Under the pieces are notes generated by a model. The model searched no databases. It was not told the DNA's origin and worked only from the letters and a program-made list of their open reading frames with translations. From Myxococcales bacterium (GTDB lineage: Bacteria > Myxococcota_A > Polyangia > Haliangiales > Haliangiaceae): DNA of 64,000 bases. The number at the start of each line of letters is the position of its first letter. Within the stretch, counting starts at the first letter, position 1. Where the stretch lies: contig CANKMW010000027.1 of assembly GCA_947483555.1 (NCBI GenBank), forward strand, positions 28,375 through 92,374, in the 5' to 3' direction. The translations under genes and the position numbers were made by a program. Of the stretch, positions 52,992 through 60,896 are shown in pieces.

Positions 52992-53732
52992 TTATCCCAC
53001 CAGCGGGCCATCGAGGGCGCCGCGGACGAACTGGCGCACCACCGGATCGGGAGCGTCGGCGACGGTCGCGGCCGGGCCCTGGTAGTGGGCGCGGCCCTGG
53101 TACACGAACACCACGGTGTCGACGAACGTGATCAGCGCCGCGACGTCGGACGACACCGCGATCGCGGTCGCCCCGCTGCGCTCGTGATCGGCGCGCAGCA
53201 GGTCGTACATCTTCGAGGTCGTCACCGGGTCGAGGCCGGCGGTGGGTTCGTCGTAGAGCACCAGCTCGGGCGCGGCGATGGTCGCGCGCGCGATGCCGAC
53301 CCGCTTCTTCATGCCGCCCGAGAGCTGCGACGGCAGCTTGGCCTCGCTGCCGGCCAGGCCGACGGCGCGCAGGCGGTCGCGGACCCGGGTGGCCACGCGG
53401 TCGGCGGGCTCGCCACGACGGACCAGCGGGAAGCCGACGTTGCCCTCGACGGACAGGAAGTCGTAGAGGGCATAGTTCTGGAACAGCATGCCGATGCGGG
53501 CCCGCACCGGCGCCAGCCGCTCCTCGGAGAAGCCGGTCACGTCGATGCCGTCGATGACCAGGCGCCCGGTGGTGGGCGCGACCAGCCCGGCGATGACCTT
53601 GACCAGCACGCTCTTGCCGGCCGCGGCCGGACCGATGACGCCCAGCCGGCCGCCGCGGGGCACCGACAGCGTGACGGCGTCGAGGACCTGGCGGGCGCCG
53701 AAGCGCACGCCAACATCGTGGAGCTGGATCAT
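52992..53732 (-). CDS. MlaF-type ABC transporter ATPase (first copy)
   Basis: 246 residues. Walker A GPAAAGKS, Q-loop LFQNYALYD, signature LSGGMKKR, Walker B LVLYDEPTAGLDP, followed by the Mla-type C-terminal tail (DPVVRQFVRGALDG). The His of the switch loop is replaced: the segment reads AIAVSSDVAAL rather than VVSHD, which may slow ATP hydrolysis. Overlaps the upstream lipoprotein gene's stop by four bases. Confidence 0.9.
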   Translation of the reverse strand: MIQLHDVGVRFGARQVLDAVTLSVPRGGRLGVIGPAAAGKSVLVKVIAGLVAPTTGRLVIDGIDVTGFSEERLAPVRARIGMLFQNYALYDFLSVEGNVGFPLVRRGEPADRVATRVRDRLRAVGLAGSEAKLPSQLSGGMKKRVGIARATIAAPELVLYDEPTAGLDPVTTSKMYDLLRADHERSGATAIAVSSDVAALITFVDTVVFVYQGRAHYQGPAATVADAPDPVVRQFVRGALDGPLVG

Positions 53733-54778
53733 GGCGCGCAGCCGGTGCGGCGCTCGCGGGCCCGGGCGGCGAAGCGCGACTCGGGGTCCTTCGCGATCAG
53801 CCGCGCCGCCGCTCGACAGGCCGCGCGGGCGTCACCGCGGGCCAGCTCGGTGGTCGCCAGCTCGTCGAGCGCGTCGTCGATCAGGATCGAGCGCGGGTAG
53901 TCGTCGGGCAGCTCCGCGAACGCGGTCGCGGCGGCGCCCAGATCGCGCAGGTCGTCGCGCAGCACGCGGCCGAGCTCGAGCTGGGCGTCGTCGAGCCAGA
54001 CCGAGAAGTACGAGCCGGCGCCCATGGCGACCTCGCGGGTCGCCAGCAGGGCGCGCAACCGTTCGGCGGCGCCGCCCGGGTCGCCCGACGCGCGGGCGAT
54101 GCGCGCCCCGTGCCAGCGGGCGTCGTCGCGTAGCCCGCTGTCGGGATGATCGCGCGGGATGCGGTCGTACAGCTCGCGGGCGGCAGCCGGATCGGCCAGC
54201 TCGTGCTCGGCGAGGTCGGCGAGCGCCCACAGGAGGTTGTCGGCGACCGCGGAATGATCGAGGCCCGGGTAGAGCGCGCTCAGGCGCTGCCACAGCGCGC
54301 GGGCGTCGACGCCGCGGGTGCGCGCGACCACGAAGCCGACCGCGTCGCCGGCGAAGGCCTCGTCGGGGTACTCGGTGATCAGCCGCCACAGGAAGGTCGC
54401 GGCCTCCGGCACCCGGTCGGCGTCATAGGCCAGCCGGCCGGCGCGCCACAGCGCCTGCGCCGACGGTGCGGCGGCGCCACCGGTGCGGTCGGGGATGGCG
54501 GCGTAGGCCGCGATCGCGTCGCCGTGCTGGCCCCGGTGCTCGAGCAGCTCGGCCTCGCCGAGCAGCGCGCGGGCGCAGTCGTCGCGCTCGAGTCGGGTCG
54601 GCGCGGGGTCGCCGCAGCCGCGCTGCGCACGCCGGAACGCGGTCAGCGCGCCCTCGCTGTCGCCGGCCGCTTGGCGCTCGTAGGCCAGGGCAAGATCGGC
54701 GGGCAGGGCGGGGGCCGAGCAGGCGGCGCCGGCGATGGCGAGGGTGGTGACGACGACGGCGAGCTTCAACCGGGACAC
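53729..54778 (-). CDS. TPR-like outer-envelope lipoprotein
   Basis: 349 residues. Lipobox Cys20 (LAIAGAACSAP). The rest is a chain of about seven helical-pair repeats of TPR type (AYERQAAGDSEGALTAFRRAQ, LYDRIPRDHPDSGLRDDARW, AFAELPDDYPRSILIDDALDEL). YfgL/BamD-like lipoproteins of this sort act as scaffolds. Placed just before the Mla-type genes in the same run, so a link to lipid trafficking is possible. No membrane helices beyond the signal. Confidence 0.8.
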   Translation of the reverse strand: MSRLKLAVVVTTLAIAGAACSAPALPADLALAYERQAAGDSEGALTAFRRAQRGCGDPAPTRLERDDCARALLGEAELLEHRGQHGDAIAAYAAIPDRTGGAAAPSAQALWRAGRLAYDADRVPEAATFLWRLITEYPDEAFAGDAVGFVVARTRGVDARALWQRLSALYPGLDHSAVADNLLWALADLAEHELADPAAARELYDRIPRDHPDSGLRDDARWHGARIARASGDPGGAAERLRALLATREVAMGAGSYFSVWLDDAQLELGRVLRDDLRDLGAAATAFAELPDDYPRSILIDDALDELATTELARGDARAACRAAARLIAKDPESRFAARARERRTGCAP

Positions 54779-54787
54779 GTCGTCACC

Positions 54788-55822
54788 TCACGCCGACCGC
54801 GCCGCGGTGGTGAGGACGTCGGCGGCGCGCTCGCAGGCGGCGCGATCGACGTCGAGGTGGGTGACCAGCCGCAAGCGGCGCGGGGTGATCGCCGAGATGC
54901 GCACGCCGCGCTCGCCGCACGCCGCCACCAGCGCCGGGGCCGAGCGCGGCGGCGTCACCTCGATCATGACGATGTTGGTCTCGACCCGGTCCGGATCGAC
55001 CTCGAGGCCGGGCACGCCGGCGAGGCGCTCGGCGAGCACCCGCGCGTTGGCGTGGTCGTCGGCGAGCCGCTCGCGGTGATGGGTCAGCGCGTACAGGCCG
55101 GCGGCCGCGAGCACCCCGGCCTGCCGCATCCCGCCGCCGTACATCTTGCGGAAGCGGTGGACGCGCGTGATCACCTCGCGGCTTGCGGCGACCATCGAGC
55201 CGGCGGGCGCGCCGAGCCCCTTCGACAGGCACACGCTGATGGTGTCGAAGCCGGCGGCCAGCACGCGCTCGCTGGTCGCGCTCGCCACCGCGGCGTTCCA
55301 CAGCCGCGCGCCGTCGAGGTGGGCGGCCATGCCGAGCGCGCGCGCCGCCGCCAGCACGTCGTCGATCGCCGCCCGCGGCCACACCGCGCCGCCGCCCATG
55401 TTGTGGGTGTTCTCGACCGCGACCACCGTGGTCGGCGACAGGTACGAGATCGCCGGCTTGTACGCCTCGCGCACCGCCGCGCCATCGAAGCGGCCGTCGC
55501 CGGGCAACACCTGGGTCTGGGCGCCGGCCAGCGCGGCCAGGGCGCCCGACTCGTGCAGCCAGCAGTGGGCGTCCTTGCCGATCAGGACCTCCTCCCCGGG
55601 CCGGGTCAGGGCGCGCAGCGCGATCTGGTTGGCCATCGTGCCGCTGGGCACGAACAGCGCCGCCTCGGTGCCGAGCAGCTCGGCCACCATCTCCTCGAGC
55701 CGCCGCACCGTCGGATCCTCGCCGTAGACGTCGTCGCCGACCTCGGCGCTGGCGATCGCCTGCCGCATCGCCGCGGTCGGCCGGGTGACCGTATCGGATC
55801 GGAAGTCGATCTCGGGCGCCAT
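54788..55822 (-). CDS. Low-specificity threonine aldolase
   Basis: 344-residue PLP enzyme splitting L-threonine or allo-threonine to glycine and acetaldehyde. FRSDTVTRPTAAMRQAIASAEVGDDVYGEDP, PSGTMANQIAL, DAHCWLHESG, the Asp170 of AAHLDGARLWNA and the PLP Lys201 in CLSKGLGAPAGS are all standard. The gene symbol ltaE is often used for this family, but specificity is not determined here. Start is the ATG at 55822, since the frame continues upstream without family character. Confidence 0.93.
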   Translation of the reverse strand: MAPEIDFRSDTVTRPTAAMRQAIASAEVGDDVYGEDPTVRRLEEMVAELLGTEAALFVPSGTMANQIALRALTRPGEEVLIGKDAHCWLHESGALAALAGAQTQVLPGDGRFDGAAVREAYKPAISYLSPTTVVAVENTHNMGGGAVWPRAAIDDVLAAARALGMAAHLDGARLWNAAVASATSERVLAAGFDTISVCLSKGLGAPAGSMVAASREVITRVHRFRKMYGGGMRQAGVLAAAGLYALTHHRERLADDHANARVLAERLAGVPGLEVDPDRVETNIVMIEVTPPRSAPALVAACGERGVRISAITPRRLRLVTHLDVDRAACERAADVLTTAARSA

Positions 55823-55887
55823 CGCCGGCCACTCTACCTGTCGTGGTCGCCAAGGTCGACGAGCGAGCGGCGCGGATCTCCCTCGAA

Positions 55888-56349
55888 TCAGCCGCCGTCG
55901 CGGTCCGGATCCGGAGCCTTCGGCGTCTCGGGGCTGCGGGGCTTCACCGGCTCCTGCTTCACCGCCGGCGGCTCGCTGCCCAGCTCGAGGCGGAGCTTGC
56001 GCTCCAGGCGCTCCAGCATGCCGGCCTCGACGTAGGACGGACGGTCCTCGATGTGCAGCACCAGGCGCACCGCCGGCCGGCCCGAGCTCTCCGTGACGAC
56101 CAGCTCGAGCGCGCCCGGAAACACCTTGCCGTCCTGCTCCAGCTCGAACATCACGTAGCCGGCGTCGGCATCCTTCTCGACGATGGTCACGTGCTCGTTG
56201 ACGCGCAGGAACCGCACCGCGGCCGGAAACACCTTGGCGACCGGGTAGGCCAGCGTCTTCTCGCTGCGCGCGGTCGCCGGCCGCGGCCCGAACGCGAGTG
56301 CGCTGGCGATCACGGCCACGGTCAAGAGCAACGCGCGTGGAGCTCTCAC
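55888..56349 (-). CDS. Small exported protein of unknown function
   Basis: 153 residues. Signal peptide (RALLLTVAVIASALAFGPRPATA), a compact alpha/beta middle (VFPAAVRFLRVNEHVTIVEKDADAGYVMFELEQDGK) that looks like a DUF3568-like or lipid-binding small domain, and a Pro/Lys/Asp-rich tail. Not assigned. Its GTG overlaps the stop of the flippase-like gene upstream by four bases. Confidence 0.7.
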   Translation of the reverse strand: MRAPRALLLTVAVIASALAFGPRPATARSEKTLAYPVAKVFPAAVRFLRVNEHVTIVEKDADAGYVMFELEQDGKVFPGALELVVTESSGRPAVRLVLHIEDRPSYVEAGMLERLERKLRLELGSEPPAVKQEPVKPRSPETPKAPDPDRDGG

Positions 56350-57449
56350 GACGTTGCAGCGTCGCCCGCGACCGGTTCGGGGTCCAGTTTTCGGGCCGCC
56401 CACAGCTCCGAGAACGAGACATGCGGCGTGGCCACCGCCACCAGCCCGGCGCCGACGTACCAGATGACCTGCAGCCCGTGCAGGAAGATGGCGTAGGCCA
56501 GCACCTCGCCGAACTGCGTCGTGCCGTCGGTGACCGCGGCCCGGCCGAGCTCGAGGGAAACTCCGAGCGCGGTCAGCCACTGGTACTGGCCGATCATGCC
56601 CGGCGAGTTTGGCAGCGTGATGCCGACCGCGACCAGGCCCATCATCGCGAACGCACCCGTGAGCGACAGCTCGACGCCCAGGCCGCGCGCCAGCACCCAG
56701 CACGACAGCCCGTTGGCGCCCCAGTAGGCCAGGGTCCAGGCCACGAACGCGAACAGGTTCTTGCGATCGCGCAGCACGGCGAAGCCGCGGATGAGCTCGT
56801 GGAGCTTGCCGTCGAGCCGGGCCGCCAGTCGGGGCGCGAACCTGGTCAACAAGGTCACCTGCAGGAACGTCCGCACGGTCCATGCCGGCCACGTCAACGC
56901 GAACACCAGCCCGACCAGACAGACGCCGAACACCGCCGACGCGATGTACGCGGTCGGCATCATCCAGCCCGGCGAGTCGGCGCGCTGGAGCGCGACGAAG
57001 GTGGCGAACACCACCACCGACACCACCAGCCCATCGATGATGCGCTCGACGGCCACGGTGCCGAGCGCCGCCGACGCCGACACGTGCCCTTTCTGGCGGA
57101 TCAGCGCCGGTCGCACCAGCTCGCCCAGCCGGGCCGGGATCACCAGGATGGCCATGAACCCGACCGACGACACCGCCATCAGCCGACCGAGGCCGAGGCG
57201 CACGCCGAGCGGCGCCAGCAGGTAGATCCAGCGGTAGGCGCGGCAGAAGTGCACCACGACCAGCAGCCCGAAGTACGCCGCCACCGTCGGTGCGAGGTCG
57301 GCCACCGTGAGGCGCCGGAACGCGTCGCGCAGGACCGCCTCGCTATGGTCGTTGGGCCACACCAGCCACAACGACAGCGCCAGCATCGCAAGGCTCAAGC
57401 CCAGGTTGATCGCCAGCTTCACGATCGCCGGCTCATTCTGGCAGCTCAC
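56346..57449 (-). CDS. Lysylphosphatidylglycerol synthase TM-type (UPF0104) membrane protein
   Basis: 367 residues with about eight membrane helices. The family signature is present: VHFCRAYRWIYLLAPLGVRLGLGRLMAVSSVGFMAILVIPARLGELVRPALI, IDGLVV, and GLVAVGITLPNSPGMIGQYQWLTALGV. Relatives (AglD, MprF membrane part) flip or transfer lipid-linked groups across the membrane. Starts at a GTG 17 bp inside the upstream phosphatase gene; a GTG near residue 10 is an alternative. Confidence 0.88.
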   Translation of the reverse strand: MSCQNEPAIVKLAINLGLSLAMLALSLWLVWPNDHSEAVLRDAFRRLTVADLAPTVAAYFGLLVVVHFCRAYRWIYLLAPLGVRLGLGRLMAVSSVGFMAILVIPARLGELVRPALIRQKGHVSASAALGTVAVERIIDGLVVSVVVFATFVALQRADSPGWMMPTAYIASAVFGVCLVGLVFALTWPAWTVRTFLQVTLLTRFAPRLAARLDGKLHELIRGFAVLRDRKNLFAFVAWTLAYWGANGLSCWVLARGLGVELSLTGAFAMMGLVAVGITLPNSPGMIGQYQWLTALGVSLELGRAAVTDGTTQFGEVLAYAIFLHGLQVIWYVGAGLVAVATPHVSFSELWAARKLDPEPVAGDAATS

Positions 57450-58143
57450 CGTGCAGCACGGCGCGCGGGCCGTCGTCGAGCAGGCGGGTCACGGCGGCCT
57501 TGCCGAGCCGCTTCTCGATCCACGCGATCCCCTCGGCGGCGGTGCGCACGTCCTCGACGGTGTGGACGTCGGACGCGACCGCCGCGGCGATCCCGTCCTC
57601 GACAAAACGGCGGGCCATCTTCTGTTGCACCTTGCCGTGGTACCCGGCGATGGCGCCGAGGTCGCAGACGAAGGCGCAATGGGCGCGCAGCCGATCGACC
57701 AGCCCGTCGTCGGTCCACAGCGGTTGATAGCGCTCGGGGTGGGCGAGCACGGGTGCCTTGCCCGCCATGCGCAGGCGAAACAACTGGTCGACCATGCCGA
57801 GCGGTAGCTCGGGAGGTCGGACCTCGACGAGGAAGGCGTCGCCGTCGTCGTAGGAAGGGATCTCGCCAGCTTGCAGCCGGACGAAGAACACATCATCCCA
57901 CATGTTCTCCGCGGCCAGGCGAAGCCGGACGGCGGGAGGGCAGACGCCCTGGACCGCCGCGAAGGCGCTGTCGATGGCGGCCCGCGTCGGCATGAACTGG
58001 CCGGCCTTCTGATGCGGCGTGGCGTAGACCTCCGAGAAGCCAAGCGCTCCCAGTGCTCCAAGCATGGCCCGGGAGGTGGCGAGATCGCGCGACCCGTCAT
58101 CCAGGCCGAACAGCACGTGCGAGTGGAGGTCGACGAAGCCCAC
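57433..58143 (-). CDS. CpsB/CapC-type PHP-fold tyrosine phosphatase-like protein
   Basis: 236 residues. DLHSHVLFGLDDGSRDLATSRAM carries the first metal-binding HxH and Asp-Asp; further ligands in ATPHQKAGQ, LAHPERY and ASDVHTVEDV are those of the PHP fold. The family dephosphorylates polysaccharide-export tyrosine kinases, so a role in capsule or exopolysaccharide control is inferred; no kinase of that type is in view. GTG start. First gene of the minus-strand run that ends with the amidase. Confidence 0.9.
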   Translation of the reverse strand: MGFVDLHSHVLFGLDDGSRDLATSRAMLGALGALGFSEVYATPHQKAGQFMPTRAAIDSAFAAVQGVCPPAVRLRLAAENMWDDVFFVRLQAGEIPSYDDGDAFLVEVRPPELPLGMVDQLFRLRMAGKAPVLAHPERYQPLWTDDGLVDRLRAHCAFVCDLGAIAGYHGKVQQKMARRFVEDGIAAAVASDVHTVEDVRTAAEGIAWIEKRLGKAAVTRLLDDGPRAVLHGELPE

Positions 58144-58279
58144 GCCGGCCCCGATCTATCGCACGCCGGGCGTCGGGTGCAACAGCGGCGCGCGCCGCGG
58201 TGTCGTCGTCGTCGTCCACCATGGCGAGGCCGTTGCCCGGCCGGATCGTGCGTGGTACAGATGGAGACGCGAGCACAGC

Positions 58280-59038
58280 ATGGCCCAGTCCGACAAGCGT
58301 GAGAATTCGGTCCTCTTCTCGTTGCGGGAGCTCAGGTCGATCGAAGAGACCCGGGTGAAAGAAGAGGAGGACGCGGAGAAATCCGCGGAAGAGGCGCGCA
58401 TCCGCGCCCGGATGGACGACGAACGTCGTGTCCGCGAAGCCGATGAGGCCAAGACGCATGCGGCGGAGCAGGCCGCACGGCGCGACAGCGAGACGCGCGA
58501 ACAGCGCGTGCGCGAGGATGCGGTGCGCGTGCAGGAGGCCGAGGCCCGGGCGCGCGCCGACCACCAGGCCAGCCTCGAGGCTCACCGCCTGCAGCAGGAG
58601 ATGGAGATCCGCAAGACCGAGGCGTCGAAGAAGCGCCCGGTCGCGCTGGTCGTCGCCATGCTGGTGCTGGCCGCCATCACCGTTGGCGCGGTGCTGTTCT
58701 ATGTCCAGCGCTCCAACGAGAAGGCCCTCGCCGACCGCAAGGCTCAGGACGCCAAGGTGCAGTCGGAGAAGGACCGCGACATCGCCGCGCAGAAGATCAA
58801 GGAGACCGCCGAGCTCAAGGCGCAGGTCGATGGCTTGATCTCGGCGCTCAGCGACCTCGACAACCAGATGAAGGAATCCGAGCGCCAGCTCGGTGCCGCG
58901 AGCTCGCAGGCCGATCGCGACAAGGTTGCCGCGCGGCAGGCCGAGATTCGCCGCCAGCAGCGCGAGGCGCAGGCGCGCCTCGACAAGGTCAAGGCCGGCG
59001 TCAAGCTCAGGTGCCCGCCCGACCAGCCGCTCTGCTGA
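58280..59038 (+). CDS. Coiled-coil single-pass membrane protein with ENSVLFSL motif
   Basis: 252 residues. Residues 1-118 are a charged helical coiled coil (Arg/Glu/Asp rich) starting with KRENSVLFSLRELRSIEE; one membrane helix about 119-141 (VALVVAMLVLAAITVGAVLFY) follows basic KKRP, so the N-part is cytoplasmic; the rest is a periplasmic coiled coil ending in a small Cys pair (RCPPDQPLC). The motif ENSVLFSL (8-15) also occurs in the GltJ-like protein on the cytoplasmic side. No family recognised; a shared cytoplasmic partner is suspected. Confidence 0.75.
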   Translation: MAQSDKRENSVLFSLRELRSIEETRVKEEEDAEKSAEEARIRARMDDERRVREADEAKTHAAEQAARRDSETREQRVREDAVRVQEAEARARADHQASLEAHRLQQEMEIRKTEASKKRPVALVVAMLVLAAITVGAVLFYVQRSNEKALADRKAQDAKVQSEKDRDIAAQKIKETAELKAQVDGLISALSDLDNQMKESERQLGAASSQADRDKVAARQAEIRRQQREAQARLDKVKAGVKLRCPPDQPLC

Positions 59039-59042
59039 CGTT

Positions 59043-59064
59043 CTGCTGAGGCGCTGCTGAGGCG
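59043..59064. repeat. 11-bp direct repeat just after a stop codon
   Basis: CTGCTGAGGCG twice in tandem (59043-59053 and 59054-59064), with a related TCTGCTGA at the stop codon itself 8 bp earlier. It is another short duplication at a gene 3' end. Confidence 0.7.
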
Positions 59065-59175
59065 CGGGCGACTCGACTCGACGGAACGCGACCCTGGGGC
59101 GCGTCTTCGTTTTCGGACATGTTCGATGCCCGAGTCGGATATGCTGGAGGCACGCATCAGCCCGGGGAGAAGAGC

Positions 59176-59436
59176 ATGAGCGACCCGCTGCCGGTCCTTC
59201 GATGTGAATCACGCCGCCAGCCGGCGTTCGAGCGCGGGTTCCTGCTGTGGAGCCTCGCCGCGGCGCTGTTCGGCGCCGCAGCACTCGACGCGTTCTGGGT
59301 CGAGCCAGCGCCGGTGATGCTGGTCCGCGCGACGCCGCTCGAGGTGCAGCTGAGCCGGTGCCGGGAAGCGCGGGCACCGACGCCGGTCAAGGTCGAGGAC
59401 GTCAAGCTGCTGACGCCGACGCAGGCCGCGCGCTGA
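59176..59436 (+). CDS. Small single-pass membrane protein
   Basis: 86 residues. One helix (GFLLWSLAAALFGAAALDAFW) between a short basic N-terminus and a soluble tail (PAPVMLVRATPLEVQLSRCREARAPTPVKVEDVKLL). Not recognised. GGGGAGAAG lies 5 bp before the ATG, a good Shine-Dalgarno. Longer in-frame start at 59119 is possible. Confidence 0.6.
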   Translation: MSDPLPVLRCESRRQPAFERGFLLWSLAAALFGAAALDAFWVEPAPVMLVRATPLEVQLSRCREARAPTPVKVEDVKLLTPTQAAR

Positions 59437-59472
59437 CGGCGACAACGACCGAACACGGCGCCGAAAACAACA

Positions 59473-59494
59473 ACGCCGGCCCGCGGGCCGGCGT
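59473..59494. terminator. Perfect palindrome between convergent genes
   Basis: ACGCCGGCCC / GGGCCGGCGT, 10-bp arms with a two-base GC centre, placed between the convergent small membrane protein and lipoprotein genes. A-rich on the left but no T run on the right, so it would suit the minus-strand gene as terminator more than the plus-strand one. Confidence 0.4.
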
Positions 59495-59535
59495 CATGTT
59501 CCATCCGGTTGATAGGTCCCGGACGGACTGTCACC

Positions 59536-60021
59536 TCACAGCGTGCAGCCCATGGCCGACGCGCTGGTCTTGAGGCCTTCCGTGCCAGCCTTGCAGCCGG
59601 GGCCAGCGGCCTCGACGGTGGCCTTGCGCGAGGCGTCGTCCATCGCGGCCCACGCGCCGAAGGCGGTGGCCTGCGCGTCGCGCGACTGCTTCATCGCGTC
59701 GAACGCCGGGCCGAGCTTGTCCTTGCACTTGGCGGCCATGTCGTCGAACGTCTTCAGGTACTCGTCGCACTCGGGCGAGCCGGTCGAGGCGGCGGCCGGA
59801 GCGGCGGCCGAACCCGAACCCGCGGTGTCGGGGGCAGCGGCCGAGCCGGAGGCGGCGGCCGAGCCGGAGGCGGCGGCCGAGCCAGAGGCGGCGGCCGAGC
59901 CCTTGTCGTCAACCTTGCCAGCGGGCGGCGCCGAGCCCTTGGCGGGCTCTTCCGTCTTCTTCTTGCAGCCGGCGAACGCGAGGGCCGAGGTGAGGGCGAG
60001 GATCGTGATCAGCTTGTTCAT
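59536..60021 (-). CDS. Small lipoprotein with Gly-Ser-Ala repeats
   Basis: 161 residues. Lipobox Cys19 (SALAFAGCKKK), a linker of GSAAAS repeats (about 42-75) and a helical C-domain with two Cys (ECDEYLKTFDDMAAKCKDKLGPAF, CKAG) that looks like a small four-helix fold. Not recognised. AAGGA Shine-Dalgarno and a promoter candidate at 60078-60107. Confidence 0.75.
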   Translation of the reverse strand: MNKLITILALTSALAFAGCKKKTEEPAKGSAPPAGKVDDKGSAAASGSAAASGSAAASGSAAAPDTAGSGSAAAPAAASTGSPECDEYLKTFDDMAAKCKDKLGPAFDAMKQSRDAQATAFGAWAAMDDASRKATVEAAGPGCKAGTEGLKTSASAMGCTL

Positions 60022-60077
60022 GTGGTCGTTCCTTCTTGTTGGACCCGGCACTCTGGTTGGTGGGCCCTTGGCGACGT

Positions 60078-60107
60078 ACGCTACGTTCCCCGCCGGGATC
60101 GAGCCAA
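60078..60107 (-). promoter_or_regulatory. Possible promoter for the small lipoprotein
   Basis: On the minus strand TTGGCT (60107-60102), an 18-bp spacer and TAGCGT (60083-60078), in an AT-richer stretch than the surroundings. Moderate match only. Confidence 0.35.
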
Positions 60108-60172
60108 TGTTCTTTTGTCATTTCAACGTATTAGTTCGTCGCCAGTTGTAACGGGGTGACGACGAGCGGCGG

Positions 60173-60745
60173 TCACGCCGAGCCAGCACGGACCGCTTCG
60201 TCCCAGTGCCGCCAGCACACCGGGTGGTACTCGGTGTCGCCGAGCTGGACCGTCGGGCCGTCGACCACCGCACGGCCGCCAACCAGCCGCAGGTTGCAGA
60301 TCGCCTTCCCGTTGCAGTACTGGCAGGTCACCTTGACCTCCTCGATCCGGTCGGCGAGCTCCATGAGCCGCTGGGCACCGGGGAACAGGTGGGTCCGGAA
60401 ATCGGTTCGCAGCCCGTAGCAGATCACCGGCACGCCGGGATCGACCGTCGCCCGGCGCAGATCCTCGACCACGCGCGGGGTCAGGAACTGGGCCTCATCG
60501 ACCAGCACGCAGTGATAGCCGACGAAGGTCGACGGCGGCAACGCGGTGGTCTCGTCGACCACCAGATCGGCCTCGGCCTCGAGGCCCGAGCGCGACGCGA
60601 TCGTCGAGACACCGAAGCGCGTGTCGACGCCCGGCTTGACCAGCAAGCAGCGCTTGCCCTGCTTGCGATAGTTGTGGGCGACGGCAAGCAGGTTCAGCGT
60701 CTTGGCGCTGTCCATGGTGCCGTAGCGAAAGTAGAGCTTGGCCAC
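60173..60745 (-). CDS. tdk: Thymidine kinase (type II)
   Basis: 190 residues; phosphorylates thymidine in salvage. P-loop in YGTMDSAKTLNLL (GTMDSAKT, Ala replacing the usual Gly), the DEAQFL motif (CVLVDEAQFL), the lasso-loop PVICYGLRTDFR and Zn-binding Cys in CQYCNGKAICN with VCWRHW at the end. Length is normal. Stands alone on the minus strand next to tRNA-Cys. Confidence 0.92.
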   Translation of the reverse strand: MAKLYFRYGTMDSAKTLNLLAVAHNYRKQGKRCLLVKPGVDTRFGVSTIASRSGLEAEADLVVDETTALPPSTFVGYHCVLVDEAQFLTPRVVEDLRRATVDPGVPVICYGLRTDFRTHLFPGAQRLMELADRIEEVKVTCQYCNGKAICNLRLVGGRAVVDGPTVQLGDTEYHPVCWRHWDEAVRAGSA

Positions 60746-60824
60746 CGCCGCACGCTACACCAGCCTGGCTTTGCCTCGATCGCTTGCGACACCGGGCCCG
60801 GCTGAGGTAAGACCGTCGAAGATC

Positions 60825-60896
60825 GGAGCCGTAGCCAAGTGGTAAGGCAGTGGTCTGCAAAACCACCATCCCCCGGTTCAAATCCGGGCGGCTCCT
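60825..60896 (+). tRNA. tRNA-Cys (GCA anticodon)
   Basis: Seven-base acceptor stem GGAGCCG / CGGCTCC with T73 as discriminator (expected for tRNA-Cys), anticodon loop CTGCAAA with GCA at 60857-60859, T-loop TTCAAAT in CCGG...CCGG. No encoded CCA. The 3' end is the likely integration site of the element to its right; the integrase frame runs 19 bases into the tRNA. Confidence 0.93.

Noticed and set aside
59821..59900. Tandem repeat as non-coding element
   Set aside because: It encodes the GSAAAS linker of the lipoprotein in frame, so it is coding.
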